Source: Fervidicoccaceae archaeon (GTDB taxonomy: Archaea > Thermoproteota > Thermoprotei_A > Sulfolobales > Fervidicoccaceae). From it: a stretch of DNA of 64,000 nucleotides. The stretch lies in assembly GCA_038734945.1 (NCBI GenBank), contig JAVYOA010000002.1, positions 124,001 through 188,000 on the forward strand, given 5' to 3'. Shown here in pieces: positions 1 to 9,418 of this stretch. The notes beneath the pieces are model-generated. The model ran no database searches, was not told the DNA's origin, and worked only from the letters and a program-made list of their open reading frames with translations. Both the position numbers and the translations under genes were made by a program. Within the stretch, counting starts at the first letter, position 1, and each line of letters starts with the position of its first letter.

Positions 1-352
1 AGATGCTATAGTGTGCCAGATCTGTATGAAGCACCTCTCGGATGCCTAGTGCTTCCCTAAAAGTATATAGAGCAAGAATGTTTGATTCTGTCCCTCCACT
101 TGTTATAATTCCCTTCAAATTTTCAGGGAGGCTCAAGAGCCTTCTCGTCTCCTCTATAAGCTTATCTGTAATTTGCTGCAAGCTCTTGAATAGGGTTGGG
201 TCTCCCAGATTTTTCGATATAAAGTGGACAACAACTTTGATAGCTTCAGGAGGAGGGGGTGTAGTCATTGAACCCAAGACTTCGCCGCTTTCATGCCTTG
301 GATCCTCTTGCGACAAGTTGTATATCCATTCTATTATGTTATCTTTATCCAA
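1..352 (-). CDS. mfnA: Group II PLP-dependent decarboxylase, MfnA-like (5' part only, cut by window edge)
   Basis: The first 117 codons are visible; the rest lies beyond the left edge. The translation has the features of the L-tyrosine/L-aspartate decarboxylase family: GEVLGSMTTPP near residues 23-34, NLGDPTLF at 49-55 and the hallmark TSGGTESNILAL at 84-95, where the PLP phosphate is held; the PLP-binding lysine is outside the window. In archaea such enzymes make tyramine for methanofuran or beta-alanine for coenzyme A; in a crenarchaeon the latter is more likely (inference). I chose the TTG at 352 because GGGGTGAT lies 7 bases before it; an in-frame GTG at 364 is the alternative and a stop codon sits five codons further upstream. 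It follows nuoN by about 60 bases in the same direction. Confidence 0.8.
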   Translation of the reverse strand, partial: MDKDNIIEWIYNLSQEDPRHESGEVLGSMTTPPPPEAIKVVVHFISKNLGDPTLFKSLQQITDKLIEETRRLLSLPENLKGIITSGGTESNILALYTFREALGIREVLHTDLAHYSI

Positions 353-411
353 AATTGTTATCACCCCAGTACAGGGCTAGAAGCTTATAGAGATCACAAG
401 TTTAAAAAAGG

Positions 412-1842
412 TTAAATCGGCTTAATCTTGAGATATGGAAATAGAAGCTGTATTATCCCTAGTCCTAGCAGCAAGATAAGTATGGATAAAGCTATGTAGG
501 AAGTTTTCAGTTTCATCTTCTGGTCGGAGCTACTGCCATCAGAGAAAAGCGCTGATATTAGCCTTCCATAATAGAAGCTGGAAATTCCGCTGTTTATTAT
601 TGCAATGAGGACTAATACCAGACTATATGAAATTGCTGATTCGAACAAATACAGCTTTCCCCAAAACCCTATGAGAGGTGGAAGTCCCAGGAGACTTAGG
701 AGAAACAGTGCGAGAGATGCTGTGCTGGAAGAATCGCTCTTGTATAGACCCTTAATTTTTTCATATTGAGCAGCAATCCCCAGCTCTCCAGAAAAAAGAA
801 ATGCTCCTGATTTCGATAGACCATACCCAATCGTTTGAACAGCAATTCCTCCAGAAGCAAGATAAATTAGCTGTTCATCTCCTGTTGAAGCACCGTATAG
901 CATGCCTACTACTCCGACGAGAATGTATCCGATCTGAGCTATGCTGCTGTATGCGAGAATTCTGGGGAATATGTTCGTTGTAAGGGCAGCTATATTCCCA
1001 AAAGTCATGGTGAGAATGCTTATGGCAGCAATGAATAATATTAGTTGGTAGCTTGGGCCTATATAGAACGTATAGTATATCATTCTTGTGAAGCCAAGAA
1101 TTGCTCCCATTTTAGCGACTCCTGTTATGAGTGCTATGGCCTTCCCTTCAGCAGAGGAATAGACGTCTGGCATCCACCATTGAAAGGGAACGATCCCTAG
1201 CTTGAAGCCAACACCTGCTATCAGGAATGCTGATGCTAACAACAGAAGCTTTCCACTGCCATACCAGCTTGCTGAATATATGTTGTCTCCTGGCAAGTAG
1301 ATGCCTGTGCCAAGCCACATAACTATGAAAACTGTAGACATAGCACCCATAAGAGCATACTTTATGGAAGCATCCGATGAAGTCTTTGTTTTACTCGCCG
1401 CTATAGCAGTATAGGATGAAATGCTCAAAAGAAGCCAAGCAGAAATGAAGAGAGCTATGGATGATGATGTGGCGAGCAAAAAGCTACCGAGCATTACCAT
1501 GAAGCTAGATGATGAGAAGATTGCCATCTTCTGAGGACTGGAAAACTCAAGTGCAGTTGATGAGAGAACCAACTGAAGTATGAATGCCCCGAACATCATT
1601 GGGATAACTGCGAAGCCGTCATATACAATTATCCCGTTGAGGGCAGAGGAAAATTGGGATGTGATTGTTAGATAAGATATGTAGGATACGGCTCCTAGCT
1701 CCAGCAGTCCGAAGATCAGGGAGAGCATGACAATTTTCTTCCTGTCTCCATTAAATGCGAATCCCTGGAGTAAAATTAATACGGATGCTATTACGGGAAT
1801 ACCTATGACAGCTAGAGCACCAATATTATTCATGTTCATCAT
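412..1842 (-). CDS. nuoN: NADH-quinone oxidoreductase subunit N (antiporter-like membrane subunit)
   Basis: A 476-residue, strongly hydrophobic protein with about 13-14 membrane helices, matching the NuoN/Mrp antiporter-like family that forms a proton channel in the membrane arm of complex I. The conserved channel region is visible around GIVPFQWWMPDVYSSAEG followed by the lysine-containing helix ALITGVAKMGAILGF. It is the last gene of the nuo operon and starts 10 bases after the nuoL stop. I placed the start at the ATG at 1842, six bases after GAGGTG, instead of a further upstream in-frame codon at 1860 that would overlap nuoL. It could be confused with the related L and M subunits; its length and final position argue for N. 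Confidence 0.9.
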   Translation of the reverse strand: MMNMNNIGALAVIGIPVIASVLILLQGFAFNGDRKKIVMLSLIFGLLELGAVSYISYLTITSQFSSALNGIIVYDGFAVIPMMFGAFILQLVLSSTALEFSSPQKMAIFSSSSFMVMLGSFLLATSSSIALFISAWLLLSISSYTAIAASKTKTSSDASIKYALMGAMSTVFIVMWLGTGIYLPGDNIYSASWYGSGKLLLLASAFLIAGVGFKLGIVPFQWWMPDVYSSAEGKAIALITGVAKMGAILGFTRMIYYTFYIGPSYQLILFIAAISILTMTFGNIAALTTNIFPRILAYSSIAQIGYILVGVVGMLYGASTGDEQLIYLASGGIAVQTIGYGLSKSGAFLFSGELGIAAQYEKIKGLYKSDSSSTASLALFLLSLLGLPPLIGFWGKLYLFESAISYSLVLVLIAIINSGISSFYYGRLISALFSDGSSSDQKMKLKTSYIALSILILLLGLGIIQLLFPYLKIKPI

Positions 1843-1852
1843 GATAACCACC

Positions 1853-3844
1853 TCACACAATCAGTAGCAATATGACCATGATTATCAGTCCAGCAATGAA
1901 GTAGAGAAGGTACGAGTAGAAATCACCGGTTAGAGGCTTTCTAAATCTTCTGCTAATTTCTCCTATTCCCCTTGGAAGCGAGTAATCGATGAGAAGATCC
2001 AAGCCCCTCTCAAAAAATCTATAGGTTCCTTCTCCAATCTTCAAAAATGCCAGACCTATATTGTAATAGAGCACATTGATTATCCATCTGTTCTCCAAAA
2101 ATCCATTCAGAATGGGAAAAGATGAACAGATCTTCTTGGAATCTATTAGTCTGAAAGCATAAGCGGAGATGGAGAGGAGTATTCCAATTATAACAATAAT
2201 TGTAGATAGAAGCACGGCAGAGATTTCTTCGGCTCCTATTACTGAAGTTGAGTGAGTGAAGGACTGCGATAGGAATTCGACCATCTTCTCACCGAAGAGA
2301 GGCCAAGCTACTCCAAGCCCAATCGAAAGCACTGCTAATATTCCATATGTAGATAGCACATATACAGGTGGTTCATGAACTTCCACTTCTTCCTTCCCTG
2401 GAAATCTGTAGCTGTACAAAAGGTATCTGGTTGAATAGAAAGCAGTGAAAAGAACAGTTATAATCAAGAGAGCCGTTGGTATGAATATTCCAGTGGATAT
2501 ATAGCTTTGAACGAGGGAGTCCTTTGTCCAGAACCCCAAGAATGGAGGAAGGCCTGCAAGAGATAGAGTTAACAGCCAATTGAGAGAAGTTGTGGTCCTC
2601 ATCTTCCATAGATTTGGCCAATCATTGATGAACCTGCTCTCTCCAACATGTATGTAGATTCCTGCTCCGAGAAATAGGCCTGCTTTAAATACTGCATGAG
2701 CTATAAGATGAGCTATCACGAATGAAAGGACGAGAGAGGGATATGAAGAGAACATTGAAGCGCCTATTCCAGCAAACATGAAGCCAAGCTGGCTCCCAGT
2801 TGAATATGCCAGTATGAGTTTTGCCTCCCTTGCTACCAAAGCCATTGATGCTAGAGAGAAGGCTGTTAGTGCACCAATGATTAACAGAGCATAGTAGAAA
2901 GCTTGCACCTGTGTGAGCACGTAGCCTCCAAGCAAAGGATCAGTGCTAAAGAGCTCCCTTGCTCCATAGATAAATATTGGAGATATCCTCACCATGTAGT
3001 AGACTCCAGCTTTAACCATGGTTGCTGCATGTATCAAGGCGCTCACTGGGGTAGGACCAGTCATGGCAGTTACAAGCCATTCGTGAAGGGGGAACTGAGC
3101 GCTCTTTGCCAATGCGCCGAGAGATAGAAATATCATGACGGGGGTTAGAATCCCGGCTCTTGCTAGTTCAGCAAGGAGCTCAGATGATCTGGATAGAAGC
3201 TCGCTTATGTTGAATGTCCCCGAAAAAATATAGACTATGAAAATTCCAAACAGCATTAAAATATCTGGAACTCTAGTGAAGAGGAGAGCTCTCAATCCGC
3301 TCATGCTAGGATAGGAGAACATTGGGGTGTTTCCTACGTACTTTCCCTCTTCCCCTATCATTCTTTCTTTCTCATCGTGCCTCCAATGTCCTATGAGAGC
3401 GTAGCTAGCTAGCCCTGTCCCCTCCCATCCGAAGAATAATAGCAATAGATTGTCTGCAGATACGACCAGCATCATGCTGCCGACAAAGAAGGTGAAATAT
3501 GTGAAGTATCTTCCGTATCCCTCGTCTCCATGCATGTAATATATGCTATAAATTCCAATTATCAGCGAAAGGAAAGAGACTAGTGCCATCATTACTGCTG
3601 TGTATGAATCGGTAAGGAAAGATATGGATAGGCCTATTTGAGGGAAGTTCCATAAATACAAAGGTCCACCGATCACTCCTATTATTGCGTAATAAAGAAC
3701 AAGAGCTGAAGATATTGCTGAAACAGCTAGAGAAGCTATGCTAAGATATCCTGGAAGCTTCTTTCCTGAGCTCAGAGCGGCAATTATAGCTGAAAATATG
3801 AATGGCTGAATAACGGCCAGGACGTATAGGTACTCGGCTATCAC
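1853..3844 (-). CDS. nuoL: NADH-quinone oxidoreductase subunit L (antiporter-like membrane subunit)
   Basis: At 663 residues this is the longest antiporter-like subunit, as expected for NuoL. It has the family signature GWEGTGLASYALIGHW (about residues 139-154), the half-channel segment KSAQFPLHEWLVTAMTGPTPVSALIHAATMV (given here by its ends: residues about 247-277), and a C-terminal extension of amphipathic and membrane helices consistent with the long lateral helix that ties the membrane arm together. The GTG start at 3844 lies 7 bases after GGGAGGTG and overlaps the nuoM stop (GTGA). It pumps protons or sodium at the distal end of the membrane arm (known for the family). Confidence 0.93.
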   Translation of the reverse strand: MIAEYLYVLAVIQPFIFSAIIAALSSGKKLPGYLSIASLAVSAISSALVLYYAIIGVIGGPLYLWNFPQIGLSISFLTDSYTAVMMALVSFLSLIIGIYSIYYMHGDEGYGRYFTYFTFFVGSMMLVVSADNLLLLFFGWEGTGLASYALIGHWRHDEKERMIGEEGKYVGNTPMFSYPSMSGLRALLFTRVPDILMLFGIFIVYIFSGTFNISELLSRSSELLAELARAGILTPVMIFLSLGALAKSAQFPLHEWLVTAMTGPTPVSALIHAATMVKAGVYYMVRISPIFIYGARELFSTDPLLGGYVLTQVQAFYYALLIIGALTAFSLASMALVAREAKLILAYSTGSQLGFMFAGIGASMFSSYPSLVLSFVIAHLIAHAVFKAGLFLGAGIYIHVGESRFINDWPNLWKMRTTTSLNWLLTLSLAGLPPFLGFWTKDSLVQSYISTGIFIPTALLIITVLFTAFYSTRYLLYSYRFPGKEEVEVHEPPVYVLSTYGILAVLSIGLGVAWPLFGEKMVEFLSQSFTHSTSVIGAEEISAVLLSTIIVIIGILLSISAYAFRLIDSKKICSSFPILNGFLENRWIINVLYYNIGLAFLKIGEGTYRFFERGLDLLIDYSLPRGIGEISRRFRKPLTGDFYSYLLYFIAGLIIMVILLLIV

Positions 3845-5370
3845 CCATACACACCTCCCACGGAAGCATAATAGCTTTTCAGATATCCCACAAGAGCGTT
3901 AGCATATGCCGGGGCAATTACAAAAAGAATTACTGATGCTATGGAGAGGGCTATAAGAGTTCCAACTATAAGATGATTTTCTTTCGTCTTCTCAAACTTG
4001 GGTGGACCCTGGAATATTCTTTTGTAGTTATAGAAAGAATACGATATTGATATGGAAAATCCTATGAAGAGCAGAAATAGCACAAGCCAGCCCACATTTC
4101 CTGCTGCTGAAAAAGCATCAACCGATCCTCTTACTATGAAGAGCTCGCTCCAAAATCCAACAGTTGGAGGCATCCCGGTTATTGTGAAGAATCCTATGAG
4201 TGCCGAGTTCCCAGTAAGAGGTAGAGCCCTGAGCATTCCCCCCATATTTCTTATATCCCTGAGCTCGTTCTCATGATAAATAATAGATCCAGCGGACCCG
4301 AAGAGAACGGCCTTTCCAAAGGCATGTGCTATGTAGTGAAGTATGAGGCCAGCATATCCGAAAATATTTCCACTTGCAGCTGCTACTATTAAATATCCCA
4401 TTTGTGATATGCTGCTGTAAGCTAGGAATCTCTTGAAATCTCTCTCATAGAGTGCGTTTAGCCCACCATAGATAATGGTTATTGTTCCCCATATTGCTAG
4501 GATAACCCTCACACTGTTGAATTGTTCTGGAAATAATGGAATGAGGAAGCGAAGGATCACGTACGGGCCAATTCCTATTAGAAGGGGAGAGAGGAGAGCA
4601 CTTATGGGGGTAGGAGCTTCGGCATGGGCGTATGGGAGCCAAAGATGAAATCCAAAAGCTGCTGCCTTAACAAGAAGACCTATGAGCATTAGGGCAAAAA
4701 TCAATTTCGCAACTTCATAGGATATACCGTTTAGAGAAATTATTTTCCCATTCGACAGAAATACGTTGAAGCTTCCTTCATAATATCCAAAAGCAAGAGA
4801 ACCTACGAGAAATAGAACTGCTCCAATGTGGGTCCAAACAAGATATAGTAGAGCTATTTTTCTCCTATCTCCATATCCATAGTTATTAATCAGGATGAAG
4901 CTTGATATCAGTCCTACCTCTAGGAAGAGATAAAATTCAACCAAGTTAGTGGAGATAACGCTAGCGTACATGGATATGGCAAATATATAGTACAGAAGAT
5001 AGAACAGCTTCAGGCCTGAAAGAACCTCCTCTCCCTCTTCTTTCAGCTTTCTACTCATATATGGATATGCGTAAATTGCAATGATCATGGACACTACAAG
5101 CACTGTAATTGAAATAGGGCCGGAAATATAGTCTAAGAGGAAATTGAATTCTCCAAGAAAGCTTCCGCTGAGAAATGCTCCATCGAGATAGCCGCTTCTT
5201 CCTCCAATGAATAATTGAATTGATGTGACCAGAATTAGGGGGAGAAACATGAATGATGCTGTTATGCTCACACTTCTCTCTCTCTTTGCTAGCATTGAAG
5301 CTACTACAACAATGAGAAGCGAGAGTGCGAGAGTGGATGATATTAGATAGTGAACTTGGGATGCATCCAT
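3841..5370 (-). CDS. nuoM: NADH-quinone oxidoreductase subunit M-like (antiporter-like membrane subunit)
   Basis: A 509-residue polytopic membrane protein of the NuoM/NuoN/MrpD family. It carries the conserved glutamate helix (EFYLFLEVGLISSF, about residue 145-158), the channel segment KAAAFGFHLWLPYAHAEAPT and a lysine/histidine-bearing helix beyond it. It lies between nuoK and nuoL, where M-type subunits occur in archaeal operons. I prefer the ATG at 5370, preceded at six bases by GAGGTGA; a GTG at 5379 overlapping the nuoK stop is possible. L, M and N subunits are homologous, so the letter is assigned from length and position. Confidence 0.88.
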   Translation of the reverse strand: MDASQVHYLISSTLALSLLIVVVASMLAKRERSVSITASFMFLPLILVTSIQLFIGGRSGYLDGAFLSGSFLGEFNFLLDYISGPISITVLVVSMIIAIYAYPYMSRKLKEEGEEVLSGLKLFYLLYYIFAISMYASVISTNLVEFYLFLEVGLISSFILINNYGYGDRRKIALLYLVWTHIGAVLFLVGSLAFGYYEGSFNVFLSNGKIISLNGISYEVAKLIFALMLIGLLVKAAAFGFHLWLPYAHAEAPTPISALLSPLLIGIGPYVILRFLIPLFPEQFNSVRVILAIWGTITIIYGGLNALYERDFKRFLAYSSISQMGYLIVAAASGNIFGYAGLILHYIAHAFGKAVLFGSAGSIIYHENELRDIRNMGGMLRALPLTGNSALIGFFTITGMPPTVGFWSELFIVRGSVDAFSAAGNVGWLVLFLLFIGFSISISYSFYNYKRIFQGPPKFEKTKENHLIVGTLIALSIASVILFVIAPAYANALVGYLKSYYASVGGVYG

Positions 5371-5375
5371 GCTCT

Positions 5376-5684
5376 TCACCTCGCCTCCTCTGGAATTTCT
5401 CCTCTTGCTTCAGCTTCTCCATGAGTTCTGAAATAGAGAATAACAATTGATACGGCAATGAGAAGTTCTGCAGAAGCAATTAGGATAGATAGAAGGGAAA
5501 ATATTGCTGATGCATAAGGGTAGATCGTCCCTATTAGAATTAAATAGAGGAGCGAGCCATTGAACATGACTTCGATGCCGAGCATCATCTTTACCAATGA
5601 CCTCGATGAGAAAACCACTCCAAGTCCTAATGCTAGAAGAAGTGAGGCTGCTATTTTATAGAGTTCAATTAGAAGCTCGCTCAT
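5376..5684 (-). CDS. nuoK: NADH-quinone oxidoreductase subunit K
   Basis: A 102-residue protein with three membrane helices, the normal size and layout of NuoK. The second helix contains the conserved glutamate (MMLGIEVMFNGSLLYL, near residue 37) and the third carries a further glutamate (SAELLIAVSIVILYF), both part of the proton path known from complex I structures. The ATG at 5684 overlaps the nuoJ stop as ATGA and is preceded by AGGTGAT. The tail is charged (HGEAEARGEIPEEAR) and its last codons form the ribosome binding site of nuoM. Confidence 0.92.
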   Translation of the reverse strand: MSELLIELYKIAASLLLALGLGVVFSSRSLVKMMLGIEVMFNGSLLYLILIGTIYPYASAIFSLLSILIASAELLIAVSIVILYFRTHGEAEARGEIPEEAR

Positions 5685-6196
5685 TCACTATCACCTTTCC
5701 TCTTTGCTATGTAGATTGCAGAAATGGCCGTGAACAGAAATGCGGCAGATATAATGAAAAGTTGAAAAGTGAAGTCTTCTGCTAGGAAAGCAGACAGAGT
5801 TGCAGCAGTAATCACAGTTGGTCCAACCTCGTAGCCTAACTGCTCCATAACCGTTGTGAGCAGGAAGTAGAACACTATAAATGCAATAACTGAAATGATT
5901 AGAGGCTTATAGATAGATTCTGACTTCACTCTCTGATCTCCCATCATTGAGAGCGAAACTATGAAGAACATGACAGATGCTCCAACATATACTATGAGCT
6001 GTGCTGCCGCAATTACTTGATATCCAAGAAAAGCTATAAGAGCTGAAACTGAGATGCCTATTCCTGCGAGCATGAAGGCATTATAAACGAGAGATTTTTC
6101 CTTTATCATGAGGGCTGCCAGAGCCCCGGATACAAATACTATTGAAGCTATGCTGAAATATATGCTCAGGGTAGGTATGCTACCTAATAGGCTCAT
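5681..6196 (-). CDS. nuoJ: NADH-quinone oxidoreductase subunit J
   Basis: A 171-residue membrane protein with about five helices. It has the NuoJ pattern of an alanine-rich third helix followed by QLIVYVGASVMFFIVSLSMM (about residues 66-85), the segment that contains the pi-bulge in solved complex I structures. It overlaps the end of nuoI by 17 bases; the ATG at 6196 has GGGGAT six bases upstream inside nuoI. Partner of NuoA, H and K at the junction between the peripheral and membrane arms. Confidence 0.9.
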   Translation of the reverse strand: MSLLGSIPTLSIYFSIASIVFVSGALAALMIKEKSLVYNAFMLAGIGISVSALIAFLGYQVIAAAQLIVYVGASVMFFIVSLSMMGDQRVKSESIYKPLIISVIAFIVFYFLLTTVMEQLGYEVGPTVITAATLSAFLAEDFTFQLFIISAAFLFTAISAIYIAKRKGDSE

Positions 6197-6695
6197 AGAT
6201 TAATCCCCTCTTGTCATCAACTTTTACTCTATACATCCTAACATTTCCTGTGAGCAATTGGGTATCAGGATCAACTGTGAACTTCTCTCCTATGTAGAGC
6301 ATGCTTTCTCCGCTTTCGAAAACCACATCGTGAGTTCTGGCATGCTTCAGGGCATTTTCAGGACATATGTCTACGCAATATCCGCAGAAAACACATCTCT
6401 CATAGTTTATCGCCGGCCTGAGCTTTTTTTCCTGCGGTTGAAACATCTTCATTGCTGATGCCGGACATATTCTGGCACAGAGGGAGCATCCTATGCACTT
6501 CTGGTCATCAAGTACAATGAAGCCTCTATATCCCTCCTGTGGAATTTCCTTAACTATTGGATATCTATAGGTTATTCTTATCGGCCTTATGAACAGCTTC
6601 GCCCCAAGCATTATTGCCTTTAAGTGATTTCTGGCCTTGCTCAACAAAGAGAGATTTCTAGTAGAAACACTCTTCTCAACGTATTTTCCTCCCAT
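6180..6695 (-). CDS. nuoI: NADH-quinone oxidoreductase subunit I, 2x[4Fe-4S] ferredoxin-like
   Basis: A 171-residue iron-sulfur protein with two complete [4Fe-4S] motifs: CIGCSLCARICP (cysteines 67, 70, 73 and 77) and CVFCGYCVDICP (101, 104, 107 and 111). These correspond to clusters N6a and N6b, which pass electrons to NuoB. Because NuoE, F and G are absent, NuoI is the most exposed electron entry point of this complex, as proposed for other 11-subunit archaeal enzymes. The ATG at 6695 follows AGGTGAT at 4-5 bases. The roughly 40-residue basic N-terminus before the clusters resembles the amphipathic membrane anchor of the family. Confidence 0.95.
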   Translation of the reverse strand: MGGKYVEKSVSTRNLSLLSKARNHLKAIMLGAKLFIRPIRITYRYPIVKEIPQEGYRGFIVLDDQKCIGCSLCARICPASAMKMFQPQEKKLRPAINYERCVFCGYCVDICPENALKHARTHDVVFESGESMLYIGEKFTVDPDTQLLTGNVRMYRVKVDDKRGLIYEPIR

Positions 6696-7730
6696 CTAAA
6701 TCACCTGCTGAATTGCTACAAATGCTGATCCCCAAATCAGTCCTGCTACAGCAACGAAAAACCAGAACTTCCATGCTCCTCCAAGTGCTTGATCTATTCT
6801 AAGCCTCCCGTATATTGCTCTAGTGAACACCATTGTGAGGGATACAACTATTGTCTTCAAAACAACTATTGTTCCAGGTAAAATGACATTCGAAATGAAT
6901 GCATGACCAGGCAAGGCAATTAGCGGATACCATCCTCCGAGGAAAAGAAGTGTGAATATCAAGTTATAGACGAACATTCTTGTATAGGAAATGCCCATGC
7001 TCAACCCATAGAGCAAACCGCTGTATTCAGTATAAGCACCCATAACTATTTCGGCCTCTGCCTCAGCTATGTCAAAGGGAAATCTTCCAGTCGCCATCAG
7101 AACAGCTACATAGAACGCAACAGCTGCAATGGGATTTATAATTATCCCCCAGATCTTTTGCTGCGCTGAAACTGCTTCTATAAAATTGGATGTTCCGTAG
7201 ATAATGACTGCTCCAACTGCTGAGAGGATTATTATGAGCTCATAAGCTGCGATCAGAAAGCTTTCCCTTGCTCCGCCTATTAGCGAGAACTTGTTATTGC
7301 TGGCCCACGCCGCCAATATGCTGAAAATTGGAGCCAGTGTGGTAATTGCAAGAGCTACAAAAATTGAGTTGTTCATTGGTGATGGAAGATATATTGGAGA
7401 AATGGGTATAGAGGCCACTGGAAGTAGGGAAATGACAAATCCTGCTATTGGTGCTATTAGATATGGAAGTGTATCGGCTGTTCTTGGAATGATTATCTCC
7501 TGGAATGTATATCTCATGAGATCGGCAAGCAGCTGGATTGCTCCTCCTATTTTTGGGGAGATTTCCAGCGGACCATATCTCATCTGGATCCTTCCAGCAA
7601 TTTTTCTCTCAGCCCAAATGAGAATGATTAGAGCTATGAGAATCGTTATGAGGCCTGGGGCTATGAGTAAATAGAAAATTGGAGGCCATAGAATTAGATT
7701 TTTCAGAAAGATGATCACACCTTCAAGCAT
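6696..7730 (-). CDS. nuoH: NADH-quinone oxidoreductase subunit H
   Basis: A 344-residue membrane protein with about eight helices. It has the conserved NuoH loops WAERKIAGRIQMRYGPLE and FDIAEAEAEIVMGAYTEYSG, which line the quinone tunnel and carry acidic residues needed for coupling. It lies between nuoD and nuoI as in most complex I operons. The nuoD stop overlaps the start as TGATG; a GTG one codon upstream (7733) is an equal alternative, with GGAGG in the last nuoD codons as ribosome binding site. Confidence 0.94.
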   Translation of the reverse strand: MLEGVIIFLKNLILWPPIFYLLIAPGLITILIALIILIWAERKIAGRIQMRYGPLEISPKIGGAIQLLADLMRYTFQEIIIPRTADTLPYLIAPIAGFVISLLPVASIPISPIYLPSPMNNSIFVALAITTLAPIFSILAAWASNNKFSLIGGARESFLIAAYELIIILSAVGAVIIYGTSNFIEAVSAQQKIWGIIINPIAAVAFYVAVLMATGRFPFDIAEAEAEIVMGAYTEYSGLLYGLSMGISYTRMFVYNLIFTLLFLGGWYPLIALPGHAFISNVILPGTIVVLKTIVVSLTMVFTRAIYGRLRIDQALGGAWKFWFFVAVAGLIWGSAFVAIQQVI

Positions 7731-8938
7731 CACCTATCAGCCTCCGGCGGAAAATAGTCTATGCTTCCATAAATGGCAGGCAAATCTGCCAACCTCTCGC
7801 CCACTGGAAGATACTTGAACAAGATTGAGTTCCTGAAGGATGGAGTGACAACTCTGACTCTGTATGGCCTGGGATCTCCAGTGCTCTCAATGTAAAAGAA
7901 TATCTCTCCTCTTCCCTCCTCAACTCTCCCATATGATCTACCTGGAGGAGGTCTCAAGTTGGCGAAGAGAGATGGAAGCTTGACTCTTCTCTCTGCATTT
8001 AATACATCTTTCATTTTACTGGTGAACAGCTTTAGATACTTTTCATTGAGTACAGGACCTTCTGGAATTGACTTCATGAGCTGTCTAAGTATTGATATGC
8101 TTTGCCTTATCTCATCGAATCTCTGGAAAGTTCGAGCAAGAGCATCTCCCTCTCTGTAAACAGGAACCTCGAAATCAACAAAGGAATAAGCCCCATAAGG
8201 CTCTTCGACCCTGACATCATAGCTCACTCCGCTCGCTCGTAGGTTTGGACCAGTTACTCCGAGCTCTATGGCTCTCTCCTTGCTCAGGACACCCACATTC
8301 TCAAGCCTGCTCCTTATTATTGGATTGTTGACGAACATTACCTCATAGTCCTTCAGCCTTCTCTCAATATAATTTAATCCTCTTTCCAGCTCCTCGAAGA
8401 AAGCTGGAGAAACATCCCTCCTAACGCCTCCAGGAATGTGATAGCTATGTGTCAATCTCGATCCAGTTATTCTCTCCGCAAGCTGTACCATTATTTCTCT
8501 ATCTCCAAAGAACCACATATATCCAGTTGAAGATCCTATCATTATGGCAAATATCCCCATCCCATAGAGATGACTGGATATTCTGTTTATCTCGCTGAGG
8601 ATGGTTCTAAGATATAAAGCTCTTGGAGGAACTTCTATACCGAGAAGCTTCTCCAGGGCAATGATATATGCCTGCGTTACGTTGCCAGCATCCAGAATAG
8701 CCAGCCTCTCAAAGAGAACTGAATTCTTTATCCATTCCTTGCTTTCACTTAGCTTCTCCATAGTCCTGTGAACGTAGCCTAGGTCTGGATCGCTCTCAAC
8801 AATTATGTCTCCGTCCAGCTTCACAATTATTCTCATATGTCCGCTGCTGGGATGCTGAGGACCGAAGAATAGGATCATCGTCCTATCGTCTATTCTTTTG
8901 CTTAGAATTCCTCCTCCTATTTCACTTGCTTGGCCCAC
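7730..8938 (-). CDS. nuoD: NADH-quinone oxidoreductase subunit D (49 kDa-type)
   Basis: A 402-residue peripheral-arm subunit forming the quinone site with NuoB. The N-terminal loop FFGPQHPSSGHMR with its quinone-proximal histidine is present near residue 27, followed by DPDLGYVHRTMEKL. The cysteine pairs that bind nickel-iron in related hydrogenases are replaced (ERLAILDAGN near the N-terminal site and STGDPRPY near the C-terminal site), so this is a respiratory-type subunit and not a hydrogenase. The GTG at 8938 follows GGAGGT at five bases and overlaps nuoC by 17 bases. NuoC and NuoD are separate genes here, not fused as in many bacteria. Confidence 0.95.
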   Translation of the reverse strand: MGQASEIGGGILSKRIDDRTMILFFGPQHPSSGHMRIIVKLDGDIIVESDPDLGYVHRTMEKLSESKEWIKNSVLFERLAILDAGNVTQAYIIALEKLLGIEVPPRALYLRTILSEINRISSHLYGMGIFAIMIGSSTGYMWFFGDREIMVQLAERITGSRLTHSYHIPGGVRRDVSPAFFEELERGLNYIERRLKDYEVMFVNNPIIRSRLENVGVLSKERAIELGVTGPNLRASGVSYDVRVEEPYGAYSFVDFEVPVYREGDALARTFQRFDEIRQSISILRQLMKSIPEGPVLNEKYLKLFTSKMKDVLNAERRVKLPSLFANLRPPPGRSYGRVEEGRGEIFFYIESTGDPRPYRVRVVTPSFRNSILFKYLPVGERLADLPAIYGSIDYFPPEADR

Positions 8939-9407
8939 TCTTTACCTCCTCCCTTCTCCTCAACATGATGTCCTCTTCTGGAACCTTGAAGTCCTTGAGA
9001 AGAGGATGTACTCCTGCAAAGTCTTCAGGATCAAGGAGAATGTTCCTCAGATCTGGATGCCCTTCAAAATTTATTCCAAACATCTCAAAAGCCTCTCTCT
9101 CCTGGAACTCAACAGAGGGCCAAATCTTTATGAGAGAAGGCATTCTAGGTTCCTTTCTATCGAGCCTCACTCTTATTTCCAGAACCTTTGGTTGAAGATC
9201 CTTGACGCTGTAGCTGGAAACGTGTATTATAACATGTATTTCATTGGTCTTCGGGTAGTCAACTGCGCTTAGAGATATCACATGATCGTATCCCTTTTCC
9301 CTGAGAGAGCGCGCGATTGAGAGAATTTCTTGAGGATTTTCAACGAAGATCTGTGCTTCTTTAGCTTGGCTTGATTCCTTTGCTTGACCAACAGATTCGC
9401 CTGACAT
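8922..9407 (-). CDS. nuoC: NADH-quinone oxidoreductase subunit C (30 kDa-type)
   Basis: A 161-residue soluble subunit with the NuoC signature WPSVEFQEREAFEMFGINFEGHPDLRNILL (given by its ends, about residues 99-128), the surface that contacts NuoD. It sits between nuoB and nuoD. The ATG at 9407 has GAGGTG six bases upstream; a GTG at 9416 is in frame but would consume the ribosome binding site. The first 15 residues are polar and poorly conserved. Confidence 0.92.
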   Translation of the reverse strand: MSGESVGQAKESSQAKEAQIFVENPQEILSIARSLREKGYDHVISLSAVDYPKTNEIHVIIHVSSYSVKDLQPKVLEIRVRLDRKEPRMPSLIKIWPSVEFQEREAFEMFGINFEGHPDLRNILLDPEDFAGVHPLLKDFKVPEEDIMLRRREEVKSGPSK

Positions 9408-9418
9408 TATCTGCACCT

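Noticed and set aside
42-380. Open frame of 112 codons on the plus strand at the left edge.
   Set aside because: The minus strand of the same region encodes a clear PLP decarboxylase with the TSGGTESN motif, so this is a shadow.
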